A DNA stretch of 12,255 nucleotides from Acidimicrobiia bacterium (GTDB taxonomy: Bacteria > Actinomycetota > Acidimicrobiia > Spongiisociales > UBA5794): positions 1 to 12,255 of the forward strand of contig JACDBE010000215.1 in assembly GCA_013695075.1 (NCBI GenBank), given 5' to 3'. Position numbers and translations under genes: made by a program. Of the stretch, positions 6,440 to 12,255 are shown piece by piece. Within the stretch, counting starts at the first letter, position 1. Every line of letters begins with the position of its first letter. Under the pieces are notes generated by a model. It was not told the DNA's origin and made no database searches. It saw nothing but the letters and a program-made list of their open reading frames with translations.

Positions 6440-7201
6440 CTAGCGGGGGGTCATGCGGATGCCGCCGTCCATCCGCACCGTCTCGGCGTTCATGTAGCCG
6501 TGGGTGAGCAGGAGATGGACCAGGGCGGCGAACTCCTCGGGTGTGCCCAGCCGGGGCGGGTTGAGCACCTGCTGGCCCAGCGATTCCCGCACCGGCGCAG
6601 AGAGCCCGGCCAGCATCGGGGTGTCGATGATGCCGGGAGCGATGGTGTTCACCCGTATCCCGCTCTGCGCCAGGTCCCGGGCGATGGGCAGCGTCATCCC
6701 CACCACCCCGCCCTTCGACGCCGAGTAGGCCGCCTGACCGATCTGCCCGTCGAAGGCGGCCACCGAGGCGGTGTTGATGATCGCCCCTCGCTCCCCGCCG
6801 GCATCTGGTTCGGTACGGGTCATCGCCGCCGCCGCCAGCCGGATGCAGTTGAAGGTGCCTATGAGGTTGATCGAGATCACCTTGGCGAAGTGGGCCAGGT
6901 CGTGGGGGTTGCCGTCGCGGTCGACGGTCTTAGCCGGAGGCCCGATCCCGGCGCAGTTGACCAGCGCCCGCAATGGACCCATATCGACGGCGGCATCCAC
7001 CGCCTCCTGCACCTGGTCCGGGTCGGTGACGTCGGCGTGGACGTAGGCACCGCCGACTTCTTCGGCGGTGGCGGTGCCAATGTCGTCCTGCACATCGAGC
7101 ACCACCACCCGGGCCCCGTCGGCGGCGAGACGCCGGGCGGAGGCGGCTCCCAGACCGGAGGCACCGCCGGTGACGATGGCCGAGATCCCGTTGAGCTCCA
7201 T
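6440..7201 (-). CDS. Short-chain dehydrogenase, HSD17B10-like 3-hydroxyacyl-CoA dehydrogenase type II (253 aa)
   Basis: NAD-dependent SDR closest to HSD17B10 (type II 3-hydroxyacyl-CoA or 2-methyl-3-hydroxybutyryl-CoA dehydrogenase), used in fatty-acid and branched-chain amino-acid oxidation. Coenzyme loop TGGASGLG (residues 11-18), Asp36 after beta-2 (favouring NAD over NADP), NCAG at 82-85, and the active-site set Asn112, Ser146, Tyr159 and Lys163. The run INTASVAAFDGQIGQAAYSA and the end DGGIRMTPR are strongly like this subfamily. The ATG at 7201 starts directly at the first beta strand; the frame is open for 55 more codons upstream without family similarity. Ribosome-binding site is weak (GGTAGG, about 10 bases away). 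It forms a probable two-gene unit with the deaminase, whose relation to it is not obvious. Confidence 0.92.
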   Translation of the reverse strand: MELNGISAIVTGGASGLGAASARRLAADGARVVVLDVQDDIGTATAEEVGGAYVHADVTDPDQVQEAVDAAVDMGPLRALVNCAGIGPPAKTVDRDGNPHDLAHFAKVISINLIGTFNCIRLAAAAMTRTEPDAGGERGAIINTASVAAFDGQIGQAAYSASKGGVVGMTLPIARDLAQSGIRVNTIAPGIIDTPMLAGLSAPVRESLGQQVLNPPRLGTPEEFAALVHLLLTHGYMNAETVRMDGGIRMTPR

Positions 7202-7389
7202 GGCCGGGCAGCCTACCGGGGGCCGCAGCAGAGCCGTTCGTCCCAAGGTACGGGAAGGATGGCAGTGCGCTCTCCGATCCATACGGACACCCGATTTGTA
7301 CCAGATGGACAGCGGGACGGCGGGGTATCGATAGGACCCCCGACGCCAGCCAGCTGCGCAACCCACCCGGAGCGGCCGGTAAGCAGGCC
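7202..7389. other. Divergent intergenic region between SDR and pgl
   Basis: The left part of the 290-bp gap between two divergent genes. It should hold the promoters of both, but I could not define clean -35/-10 pairs. No gene is convincing here: open frames on either strand are extensions of neighbouring genes. The right part (7392-7477) holds a hairpin cluster, listed separately. Confidence 0.5.
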
Positions 7390-7391
7390 AT

Positions 7392-7477
7392 GACGCGCCT
7401 GAGGCGGGGCATCCCTCCCCGCCTCGCTACGCTCGGCACCCCTCCCAGAGGGAGGGAAACAGACGCGCCTCATGAGG
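7392..7477. repeat. Hairpin cluster bounded by 9-bp direct repeats, upstream of pgl
   Basis: GACGCGCCT occurs at 7392-7400 and again at 7462-7470. Between them lie two perfect inverted repeats: GAGGCGGGG-N7-CCCCGCCTC (7401-7425) and CCCTCCC-AGA-GGGAGGG (7440-7456). Between these is the near-palindromic CTCGCTACGCTCGG. The right repeat runs into the self-complementary CCTCATGAGG (7468-7477). The 61-bp interior flanked by a 9-bp duplication looks like a small inserted element, or a structured 5' leader of pgl. Confidence 0.7.
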
Positions 7478-7491
7478 ACGCCGACCACGCC

Positions 7492-8214
7492 ATGACCACG
7501 CCCGAGATCGAGACCCTGCCCGATGCGGCGGCCCTGGCCACCCGCGTGGCCACCCGGCTGCTCGATCGGCTGGGTTCCGTCCAGGCCGCCAGCGGGCAGC
7601 CCCACATCGCCCTGAGTGGGGGATCGACCGCCGATGCCGTCCACGGTGAGCTGGCCCGGCTCTCTCCCCAATCGGGCGTCGATTGGACCCGGGTGGTGGT
7701 GTGGTGGGGCGACGACCGCTTCGTCCCGGGCGACAGCCCGGAGCGGAACGCCGTCCAGGCGCGACGTTCATTCCTCGATGTCGTCGGCGCCACCCAAATA
7801 CACGAGATGCCCTCCACCGACGGCACCGACGAGGTCGCCGCCGGTGCCGCCGCCTACGGGTCGCTGCTGCGCAGCCAGGGCAGCGGTGAGTTCGAGATCG
7901 TCATGTTGGGCGTCGGCGAGGACGGGCACGTCGCCTCGCTGTTCCCCGGTCGGCCCGAGCTCGACGTCGACGACCGGATCGCCGTGGCCGTGACAGACTC
8001 TCCCAAACCGCCCCCGGAGCGGATCACCCTCACCTTCGCCGCCCTCAATCGATCCCGATCGGTGTGGTTCCTCGTCAGCGGCGCCGACAAGGCAGCGGTG
8101 GTCGCCGCCGCCCTCGTCGGCGACGCCGACTTCCACGACATCCCCGCCCGAGGGGTTGCGGGGGGCGAGGAAACGATCTGGTTCATCGACACCGCCGCCG
8201 CCTCCAAGCTCTGA
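7492..8214 (+). CDS. pgl: 6-phosphogluconolactonase (240 aa)
   Basis: Hydrolyses 6-phospho-D-glucono-1,5-lactone to 6-phosphogluconate, second step of the oxidative pentose phosphate pathway, cytoplasmic. DevB-type (NagB-like fold) motifs: IALSGGST (39-46), the conserved WWGDDRFVPGDSPERN (71-86), the glycine-rich VMLGVGEDGHVASLFPG (137-153), RITLTF and the C-terminal SGADKAAVVAAAL. Length is normal. The ATG at 7492 fits the family start; the in-frame ATG at 7390 would add 34 Arg/Pro-rich residues encoded by the hairpin cluster and is unlikely. No ribosome-binding site precedes 7492, but a 7-codon frame from 7472 ends in ATGA overlapping this start. The usual partners zwf, opcA, tal and tkt are not next to it, which is a little unusual for actinobacteria. 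Confidence 0.93.
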   Translation: MTTPEIETLPDAAALATRVATRLLDRLGSVQAASGQPHIALSGGSTADAVHGELARLSPQSGVDWTRVVVWWGDDRFVPGDSPERNAVQARRSFLDVVGATQIHEMPSTDGTDEVAAGAAAYGSLLRSQGSGEFEIVMLGVGEDGHVASLFPGRPELDVDDRIAVAVTDSPKPPPERITLTFAALNRSRSVWFLVSGADKAAVVAAALVGDADFHDIPARGVAGGEETIWFIDTAAASKL

Positions 8215-8263
8215 ACCCTCGGCTCCCCTCGTACACCGCGGCGCAGGCACCTTTCCCATGCCC

Positions 8264-8293
8264 TTCCCGAGTGGCACCACGACGGCGTAGGCT
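8264..8293 (+). promoter_or_regulatory. Possible promoter of the CNNM/CorC gene
   Basis: TAGGCT (8288-8293) resembles the -10 box common in actinobacteria, with TTCCCG (8264-8269) as a weak -35 at an 18-base spacing. It lies 29 bases before the TTG start. The pgl-to-CNNM gap is 108 bp, enough for a separate promoter. Confidence 0.35.
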
Positions 8294-8322
8294 GGGGGGC
8301 TACCTTCCCGTGGAGGTCATGG

Positions 8323-9606
8323 TTGGAAGCGGTGTGGACCCAGCTCGCCCTGGTGGCGGTGCTGGTGATCCTCAACGGCTTGTTCGCCGGCAGCGAGCTT
8401 GCCATGATCTCCCTGCGCCATGCCCAGATCGAGTCGCTGGAGGAGCGTGGTGCCACCGGTCGTGCCGTGGCCCGGCTCACCCGGGAACCCAACCGGCTGC
8501 TGGCCACCATCCAGATCGGGATCACCCTGGCCGCCATGCTGGCCAGCGCCACCGCCGCCGTCACGCTCTCCGAGCCGGTGGCCGAATGGCTCGAACCGCT
8601 CGGCCGGTTCGCCCGACCGGTGGCATTGCTGCTGGTGACCTTGGGCATCGCCTTCCTCAGCCTGGTGTTCGGCGAGCTAGCCCCCAAACGCCTGGCTCTG
8701 CAACGCCCCGAGGCATGGAGCCTGGTGGCGGCCAGACCCGTCGAGATCATGGCCACCATCAGCCGGCCGCTGGTGTGGTTGCTCGGGGTGTCCACCAACA
8801 TCGTGGTGCGCCTCCTGGGAGGCGACCCCAACCTGGTGCGCCATGACGTCTCCGAGGAGGAGGTGCGGTACCTGGTCTCCACCCATCGGGCGCTCACCCT
8901 CGAGCAGCGTGACATCGTCTCGGGCACCTTCGAGTCGGCCACGCTGTCGGTGCGCGACGTAATGGTGCCCCGGCGGCGGGTGACCGGACTGGCCGCCGAC
9001 CTGCCCATCGCCGACGGAGTACGGCTCCTGCTCGACTCCACCCACTCCCGAGCCCCGGTGTACACCGGGTCGCTCGACGAGGCGACCGGGGTGGTCCACC
9101 TCAAGGACCTGGTTGGTGGCCACGGAACAGTGGGTGATTGCGCCTCGACGATCCTGGCGTTGCCGGACACGGTGCTGGTGCTCGACGCCCTGCGCCAGAT
9201 GCAGCGGGAGCGCCAGCACCTGGCGGTGGTGGTCGACGAGTACGGGGGGGTTGACGGCATCGTCACCCTGGAGGACCTGCTCGAGGAACTGGTGGGCGAG
9301 ATCTACGACGAGTTCGACCGGGACATGCTCGATTTGGAGTGGCAGGAGGACGGCAGCCTGATCGTGAGGGGCAGCTTCGGCATCCACGACCTCGACGAAG
9401 CCGAGATAGAGCTGCCCGACGGCGACTACTCCACGGTGGCCGGTCTGGTGCTCGACGAACTGGGACGGATGGCGGTGGCCGGCGACCAGATCGAGGCCGG
9501 CGAGTGGACCATTGAAGTGCTCGGTGTCACCGGCACCACCGTGGAGCGGCTGCGCCTCGCCCGCACCCGACCCGACACCGGCGACGACGAGGACCTCGCC
9601 GTCTGA
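8323..9606 (+). CDS. CNNM/CorC (hemolysin C-like) family membrane protein (427 aa)
   Basis: Integral membrane protein of the DUF21-CBS-CorC type, linked in bacteria to Mg2+/Co2+ efflux and resistance; the name hemolysin is historical. N-terminal DUF21 domain with about four membrane segments (residues 5-30, 58-82, 97-120, 135-165) including GLFAGSELAMISL and SLVFGELAPKRLAL. Two CBS domains follow (about 205-325), starting at RDVMVPR and ending with VVDEYGGVDGIVTLEDLLEE. The C-terminal CorC/HlyC domain (about 340-415) is soluble. The start is TTG at 8323: GGAGG lies six bases upstream, and the nearby ATG at 8319 is out of frame. Length is normal. Its stop is one base from the stop of the convergent ALDH gene. 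The transported ion cannot be read from sequence. Confidence 0.92.
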   Translation: MEAVWTQLALVAVLVILNGLFAGSELAMISLRHAQIESLEERGATGRAVARLTREPNRLLATIQIGITLAAMLASATAAVTLSEPVAEWLEPLGRFARPVALLLVTLGIAFLSLVFGELAPKRLALQRPEAWSLVAARPVEIMATISRPLVWLLGVSTNIVVRLLGGDPNLVRHDVSEEEVRYLVSTHRALTLEQRDIVSGTFESATLSVRDVMVPRRRVTGLAADLPIADGVRLLLDSTHSRAPVYTGSLDEATGVVHLKDLVGGHGTVGDCASTILALPDTVLVLDALRQMQRERQHLAVVVDEYGGVDGIVTLEDLLEELVGEIYDEFDRDMLDLEWQEDGSLIVRGSFGIHDLDEAEIELPDGDYSTVAGLVLDELGRMAVAGDQIEAGEWTIEVLGVTGTTVERLRLARTRPDTGDDEDLAV

Positions 9607-9607
9607 G

Positions 9608-11122
9608 TCAGCCGAACTCAATGCCCTGCGCCAGGGGGAGGTCGTCGCTCCAGTTGATGGTGACGGTCTGGCGGCGCATGTAGATCTTCCACGAGTCGGA
9701 CCCGGCCTCGCGGCCGCCGCCGGTCTCCTTCTCCCCACCGAAGGCTCCGCCGATCTCCGCACCCGAGGTGCCGATGTTGACGTTGGCGATACCGCAGTCG
9801 GAGCCGGCAGCCGACAGGAACCGCTCGGCGCTCTTCATCGAGTCGGTGAATATCGCCGAGGACAAACCCTGGCGCACCCCGTTCTGCACCGCCATCGCCT
9901 CGTCGAAGCCGTCGACCTCGATGAGGTACAGGATGGGGGCGAAGGTCTCCTCCTGGACGATGGCGGCATCCGCCGGGATGCGGACGATGGTCGGCTCGAC
10001 GAAGTTGCCCGGCTGGTCGAGCACGTTGCCACCCACCAGCACCTCGCCGCCCTGCTGGCGGGCCTGGTCGAGCGCCTTCATCATGTCGTCGACGGCTCCC
10101 GGGGTGATCAGTGGGCCCATCAGGGTGTCCTCGGCGAGCGGGTCGCCGATGGCCACCTGCCCGTAGGCCTCCACCAGTCGCTTGGTGAGCACGTCGGAGA
10201 TGTTGCGATGGACGATGAGCCGGCGCAGCGAGGTGCACCGCTGCCCGGCGGTGCCCACCGCGGCGAACAGGGCGCCCCGGGTGACCAGGTCGAGATCGGC
10301 GTCGTCCATGACCACGATGGCGTTGTTGCCCCCCAGCTCCAGCAGCGATCGGCCCAGCCGCTTGGCCACCGCCACCCCCACCTTCTCCCCCATGGCGGTG
10401 GAGCCGGTGGCGGAGATCAGCGGGATGCGGCGGTCGTTGATCATGGTGTCGCCGACGGTTGATCCGCGCCCGATGACCAGGTTGAAAACGCCCTCGAACC
10501 CTGTGCCCGCCATCACCTCGTGGGCGATGTTGGTGACCGCTACCGCCGCCAAGGGCACGTGGCTGGACGGCTTCCATACGTTGGTGTCGCCGCACACCGC
10601 GGCGATGCAGGTGTTCCAGCTCCACACCGCCACCGGGAAGTTGAAGGCGGTGATGACCCCCACCGGGCCCAGCGGATGCCACTGCTCGTACATGCGGTGG
10701 CGGGGACGCTCGCTGGCCATGGTGAGCCCGTACAGCTGGCGGGACAGACCCACGGAGAAGTCGGCGATGTCGATCATCTCCTGGACCTCGCCCTCGCCCT
10801 CCGCCCTGATCTTGCCCGCCTCCAGGGCCACCAGGGCGCCCAGCGGTTCCTTGTGAGCCCGCAGGGCGTCGGCGAGGCGGCGCACGTGACCGCCTCGTTC
10901 CGGTGGGGGCAGCATCCGCCACGTCCCGAAGGTCTCCACGGCGCTGGTGACGACGGCGTCGTACTCGTCCAGGGTTGCCTGGGTGACGGCGGCGATGGGC
11001 TCCCCGTTGGCCGGATTCTCGCTGACCAGCTGGTCGCCGCTGGTGTCCAGCCAGCCGCCGGCGTATGCCCCCCGGTTGACATCGGACAGACCGAGGGCGG
11101 ACAGAATGGCGTCGCGTTGCAC
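9608..11122 (-). CDS. ALDH7 (antiquitin-type) alpha-aminoadipic semialdehyde dehydrogenase (504 aa)
   Basis: NAD-dependent aldehyde dehydrogenase closest to ALDH7/antiquitin (bacterial names AmaB, Pcd), which oxidises 2-aminoadipate 6-semialdehyde, the open form of piperideine-6-carboxylate, in lysine catabolism. Catalytic Cys296 (GTAGQRCTSLRR) and Glu262 (LLELGGNN) are present, with FNFPVAVWSWNTC before them. The C-terminal run GAEIGGAFGGEKETGGGREA followed by SWKIYMRRQTVTINWS is an antiquitin hallmark. Length is normal. The start is a GTG at 11122 with a strong AGGAGGT seven bases upstream. It follows ridA by 34 bp on the same strand, suggesting an operon. A different semialdehyde as substrate remains possible. 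Confidence 0.93.
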   Translation of the reverse strand: MQRDAILSALGLSDVNRGAYAGGWLDTSGDQLVSENPANGEPIAAVTQATLDEYDAVVTSAVETFGTWRMLPPPERGGHVRRLADALRAHKEPLGALVALEAGKIRAEGEGEVQEMIDIADFSVGLSRQLYGLTMASERPRHRMYEQWHPLGPVGVITAFNFPVAVWSWNTCIAAVCGDTNVWKPSSHVPLAAVAVTNIAHEVMAGTGFEGVFNLVIGRGSTVGDTMINDRRIPLISATGSTAMGEKVGVAVAKRLGRSLLELGGNNAIVVMDDADLDLVTRGALFAAVGTAGQRCTSLRRLIVHRNISDVLTKRLVEAYGQVAIGDPLAEDTLMGPLITPGAVDDMMKALDQARQQGGEVLVGGNVLDQPGNFVEPTIVRIPADAAIVQEETFAPILYLIEVDGFDEAMAVQNGVRQGLSSAIFTDSMKSAERFLSAAGSDCGIANVNIGTSGAEIGGAFGGEKETGGGREAGSDSWKIYMRRQTVTINWSDDLPLAQGIEFG

Positions 11123-11156
11123 CGGCGGGACCTCCTGGAAGCGGTGGCCCCGAATG

Positions 11157-11537
11157 CTACCGGGCGGCGATCACCTCGATCTCGACTCGAAACCCTCCGG
11201 GGAGGGCGGCCACCCCGACGGTGGAGCGGGCCGGGCGGCTGGCCCCGACGTAGGCGGCGTAGGCGTCGTTGACCTTGGCGAAGTCGGCGATGTCGATGAG
11301 GAAGATGGTGGTCTTGACGATGTCGTCGTAGCCCAAACCGACATCGCCGAGCATCGCCCCGATGTTGCCCATGACCTGATGGGTTTGGTCGGCCACGTCT
11401 TCACCCACCGACGAGCCGGTGTCCGGGTCGAGCGCGACCTGCCCGGAGAGGTAGACCAAGCCCTGTGCCTCAACCGCCGGTGAGTAGGGGCCCAGCGGCG
11501 CCGGCGCCGACGGCACGGACAGGATGGACTTGGGCAC
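11157..11537 (-). CDS. RidA family enamine/imine deaminase (126 aa)
   Basis: Small trimeric protein of the RidA/YER057c/UK114 family; RidA proper hydrolyses reactive enamine/imine intermediates from PLP enzymes, releasing ammonia. Visible conserved parts: APAPLGPYSPA (11-21), YLSGQVALDP (29-38), Arg104 in PARSTVGVAALPGG (the residue that binds the carboxylate), and Glu121 in FRVEIEVIA. The GTG at 11537 is chosen because the family N-terminus begins about there and GGGGG lies about eight bases before it; the frame is open for 22 more codons upstream but runs into the palindrome. It sits upstream of the ALDH7 gene by 34 bp, so a joint role in lysine or amino-acid breakdown is a reasonable inference. 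Confidence 0.92.
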   Translation of the reverse strand: MPKSILSVPSAPAPLGPYSPAVEAQGLVYLSGQVALDPDTGSSVGEDVADQTHQVMGNIGAMLGDVGLGYDDIVKTTIFLIDIADFAKVNDAYAAYVGASRPARSTVGVAALPGGFRVEIEVIAAR

Positions 11538-11590
11538 GGATCGACCCCCGTGGCTAGGCGACGGAGCGGACCCTACCCGGCGGTGGCGGC

Positions 11591-11639
11591 AAACTTTGAG
11601 CACTTACCATCGCAATGCGACGGAAATCGCTCAAAGTTC
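11591..11639. repeat. 49-bp palindrome, copy 2 (imperfect)
   Basis: Same length and layout as 92-140: arms 11591-11613 and 11617-11639 around the loop AAT. It matches copy 1 at 41 of 49 positions. Most differences are in the left arm (ACTTAC where copy 1 has GATTTT), so the left arm now pairs imperfectly with the conserved right arm GGAAATCGCTCAAAGTT. It lies between the erpA-type gene and ridA, both on the minus strand. Confidence 0.88.
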
Positions 11640-11664
11640 GAGAGAGAAGCCCAGGATCGCGCCT

Positions 11665-12039
11665 TCAGCAGAACGACTGGCCGCACCCGCAGGAGCGCTG
11701 CTGGTTGGGGTTGTTGATGGCGAACCCGGCGCCCTGGAGACCCTGGTTCTTGTAGTCGACCATGGCGCCGGAGAGCATCGCCGCCGACTCGGCGTCCACC
11801 GCCAGGCGGACCCCGCCCTTCTCGGTCACCACGTCGGTGGCGTCGATCTGGGAGTCGAAGAACATGTCGTAGGAGAAGCCGGAGCACCCGCCGGGGCGGA
11901 CGGCGAGACGCAGCGCCAGATCGGGATCGCCCTCGGCCTCGATCAACTCGCGCACCTTGTCGGCGGCGGCGTCGCTGAGCATGACACCGGTGGTGACGGC
12001 GGTGTCGGCGGCGGTGTCGGTGTGCTCGGTGGTAGTCAT
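11665..12039 (-). CDS. erpA: A-type iron-sulfur carrier/insertion protein, ErpA-like (124 aa)
   Basis: HesB/IscA/ErpA family protein that carries and inserts [4Fe-4S] or [2Fe-2S] clusters into target enzymes, cytoplasmic. The three ligand cysteines are present: Cys52 (RPGGCSGFSYDM), Cys117 and Cys119 (SCGCGQSFC); the protein ends in an additional Cys124. The first about 18 residues are a Thr/Ala/Asp-rich tail ahead of the fold, which begins at VMLSDAAADKVREL. Length is slightly above the family norm (about 105-120). The ATG at 12039 has AGGAGGG nine bases upstream. It is followed on the same strand by the palindrome and ridA. Choosing erpA over iscA rests on similarity of the actinobacterial type and is not certain. 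Confidence 0.9.
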   Translation of the reverse strand: MTTTEHTDTAADTAVTTGVMLSDAAADKVRELIEAEGDPDLALRLAVRPGGCSGFSYDMFFDSQIDATDVVTEKGGVRLAVDAESAAMLSGAMVDYKNQGLQGAGFAINNPNQQRSCGCGQSFC

Positions 12040-12062
12040 GGGTGCAATCCCTCCTGGCCCTC

Positions 12063-12091
12063 AGTATATGTGTCTCCGCCGCTAGCCGGAA
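12063..12091 (-). promoter_or_regulatory. Probable promoter of the erpA-type gene
   Basis: On the minus strand TATACT (12063-12068) is a strong -10 match, with TTCCGG (12086-12091) as a weak -35 at 17 bases. It lies 23 bases before the start codon, leaving room for a short leader with the AGGAGGG site. Confidence 0.5.
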
Positions 12092-12190
12092 CCACGGCGG
12101 TTGGGGTTGGGCCATCAACCGCACCGCCATGAGGCGTCAGCCGAACGCCATCGGTCACTCCGAACCGCATCCAGCACGTCGGCATTCCGT

Positions 12191-12212
12191 TTTCACGTCC
12201 CGTTCACTTCAC
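12191..12212 (+). promoter_or_regulatory. PHO-box-like direct repeat
   Basis: Two adjacent 11-base units, TTTCACGTCCC (12191-12201) and GTTCACTTCAC (12202-12212), fit the form described for actinobacterial PhoP boxes: 11-base direct repeats whose first seven bases resemble GTTCACC. It lies 31 bases before the ATG of the truncated gene at the window end. PhoP/PhoB control is an inference from the motif and its position. Confidence 0.45.
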
Positions 12213-12242
12213 AGCGACCCGCCCGCAGGGCACGATCAGGGC

Positions 12243-12255
12243 ATGAAGATCCTGC
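12243..12255 (+). CDS. Start of a gene truncated by the window end (MKIL...)
   Basis: ATG at 12243 followed by AAG ATC CTG, then the window ends. The start is plausible because it follows 203 bases without a gene and a PHO-box-like repeat, but the AGGG just before it is too close to be a good ribosome-binding site. Four residues are too few to identify the product; response regulators often start in a similar way, as do some secreted proteins. Confidence 0.4.

Noticed and set aside
6434..7393. 319-codon plus-strand open frame opposite the SDR gene
   Set aside because: Glycine/valine/histidine-rich antisense frame with no motif; the SDR on the other strand has all catalytic residues.
7390..7491. 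N-terminal extension of Pgl from the ATG at 7390
   Set aside because: The added residues are Arg/Pro-rich, come from the hairpin cluster, and are not part of the family; the start at 7492 matches the usual length.
7854..9266. 470-codon minus-strand open frame opposite pgl and the CNNM/CorC gene
   Set aside because: Low-complexity Ser/Thr/Arg composition and complete overlap with two well-supported genes; a high-GC shadow.
92..11639. The two palindromes as ends of an 11.5-kb composite mobile element
   Set aside because: No transposase or integrase lies between them, the genes are ordinary chromosomal genes, and the two copies differ at 8 of 49 positions.

Overview
The window is high-GC, densely packed chromosomal DNA. 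Gene content points to an actinobacterium, possibly of the Acidimicrobiia type: a FadE5-like acyl-CoA dehydrogenase, a Phd-family antitoxin with a PIN toxin, an ALDH7 dehydrogenase, frequent GTG/TTG starts, and some genes without a Shine-Dalgarno sequence. The class-level placement is an inference from style, not proof. There is no phage, integrase, transposase, CRISPR array, tRNA or rRNA.

Layout. (1) 1-140: the broken 5' part of a TetR-type repressor gene, frameshifted and cut off exactly at a 49-bp near-perfect palindrome. (2) 161-2663: a FadE5-like acyl-CoA dehydrogenase on the minus strand, divergent from an intact TetR regulator on the plus strand; the 118-bp gap has promoter-like and operator-like sequence. 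(3) 2802-4045: a minus-strand pair, a YdeI/OmpD-associated protein followed by a MobA-like nucleotidyltransferase. The second has no ATG, GTG or TTG in a suitable place and seems to start at a CTG overlapping the upstream stop. (4) 4046-4373: a 328-bp gap without a convincing gene, holding an SD-preceded 18-codon ORF with an internal palindrome and, next to the toxin-antitoxin genes, a GTAGCAC-N5-GTGCTAC operator. (5) 4374-5041: a Phd/PIN toxin-antitoxin module. (6) 5064-7201: a minus-strand pair, an HSD17B10-like short-chain dehydrogenase and an 8-oxoguanine-deaminase-type amidohydrolase. (7) 7202-7491: a 290-bp gap with a compact hairpin cluster just before 6-phosphogluconolactonase. (8) 7492-9606: pgl and a CNNM/CorC-family membrane protein on the plus strand. 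(9) 9608-12039: minus-strand erpA-type A-type Fe-S carrier, then a second 49-bp palindrome, then ridA and an ALDH7 (antiquitin-type) dehydrogenase. (10) At the right edge, a PHO-box-like direct repeat precedes the first codons (MKIL) of a truncated plus-strand gene.

Functionally the window mixes fatty-acid and branched-chain acyl-CoA oxidation (FadE5-like enzyme, SDR), amino-acid and purine salvage or degradation (ALDH7 with RidA, deaminase), central carbon metabolism (Pgl) and Fe-S assembly (ErpA). The best-supported functional couplings are fadE-tetR (divergent), phd-PIN (overlapping) and ridA-ALDH7 (34-bp spacing). The most unusual material lies between the genes: the 49-bp palindrome family, the hairpin cluster before pgl and the apparent CTG start. 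I found no clearly new multi-gene system.
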